Below, in pieces: positions 63,486 to 64,000 of a DNA stretch of 64,000 nt. Source of the DNA: Durusdinium trenchii (Eukaryota > Sar > Dinophyceae > Suessiales > Symbiodiniaceae). The stretch spans positions 635,131-699,130 of the forward strand of contig CAXAMN010022917.1 in NCBI GenBank assembly GCA_963970005.1, read 5' to 3'. Position 1 is the stretch's first letter, and every line of letters starts with the position of its first letter. Below the pieces are notes generated by a model. The model was not told the DNA's origin, made no database searches, and saw nothing but the letters and a program-made list of their open reading frames with translations. The position numbers and the translations under genes are program-made.

Positions 63486-63690
63486 CTGCTCCTTCCTTTG
63501 GAAGACGCCCTCGGGAGGGAAACAGGACCACGCAGCAAGCGGAGAAATGCATGCGGTGATGAGCTGTCCTTTTCCCCCAACAACATATAAAAAATGTGAT
63601 GGATAGAGATCAAATGAGACTGAGCTTCATGAAGGTGAAAGTGATGGATGAAACATGATGGGTCAATGCCTGTGACACAAGGCGACTTAC

Positions 63691-63780
63691 CTGGACGAGC
63701 TCTCCGAATAAAGGCTCGAATCAAAACCGCCAGCCGAGGCTCGGGTTCCGTGCAGTTCCGGGCCGATGGTGTGACGCTCG
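63691..63780 (-). CDS. Possible upstream exon of the giant gene
   Basis: An open minus-strand frame (RNCTEPEPRLAVLIRAFIRR) ends at a consensus donor CCAG|GTAAGT. It stops in phase 1, which fits the next acceptor at 63485, so translation could run through it into the acidic exon. The upper end is approximate. It could instead be 5' untranslated, because the next exon has its own in-frame ATG. Confidence 0.45.
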
Positions 63781-64000
63781 GCTTGAGCCGTTCAAGTAGC
63801 AAAGTAGCAAGTAGCAACACTCCCGGTGCGGGAGATCCTGATAAAATAAAGATTGTATAAGTCTACAACTTAATACAGTAAGTGGGTTGAGACTAGATGG
63901 CACAAATGTCAGAGGTTGGGTGGTTGAGATGGAACCCTATCTAGAGGATATCGTGAGGTGCCAATGCCTGAAACTGCATATAACCTTTTTCCACCTGTTT

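Overview
The window looks like nuclear DNA of a dinoflagellate, most likely a Symbiodiniaceae/Suessiales-type genome. The reasons are tiny exons scattered over tens of kilobases, very GC-rich third codon positions inside exons, introns that mostly start GC or GA instead of GT and end AG|G, and many short foldback elements and microsatellites. I saw no rRNA, tRNA, CRISPR array or bacterial operon signal. Family matches are from memory of dinoflagellate proteins; no search was run.

The main content is one very large minus-strand gene. Its exons can be read collinearly from about 63.5 kb down to about 8.4 kb, and most adjacent pairs agree in reading phase. It encodes an acidic N-terminus, a first globin domain (61.9-58.6 kb), a charged linker (58.3-56.6 kb), a conserved connector (55.4-54.7 and 38.0-37.1 kb), a second globin domain with a proximal-type His (36.5-35.6 kb), a soluble module (35.4-32.6 kb), a multi-pass cation-channel-like region (31.7-15.1 kb) and an acidic C-terminal tail (12.8-8.4 kb).

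Two of its introns hold other genes on the same strand. The roughly 16.7-kb intron between 54.72 and 37.99 kb holds a calpain-type cysteine protease gene (48.5-40.3 kb) with all three catalytic regions visible. It also holds several plus- and minus-strand coding pieces at 49-54.6 kb, one of them a long frame with an internal TAG. The roughly 7-kb interval between 28.77 and 21.84 kb holds a gene for a multi-pass protein with an FDIFLSHTW motif like that of TIR-type proteins (25.6-23.2 kb, perhaps with 5' exons to 26.85 kb).

Below 8.4 kb are a minus-strand unknown exon (7.0-7.3 kb), an alpha-carbonic-anhydrase-like C-terminal exon (5.8-6.0 kb), a possible plus exon at 5.4 kb and an inverted duplication of a small unknown coding unit (0.78-1.33 kb). 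Repeats include a 690-bp TTG/CTG tract, a dispersed CTAGTAGC family, (GTAA)n and (GAT)n tracts, several short elements with terminal inverted repeats and a cluster of three palindromes at 6.3 kb. Exon ends given to the base come from matching splice signals and phase between neighbours; ends called approximate are not fixed.
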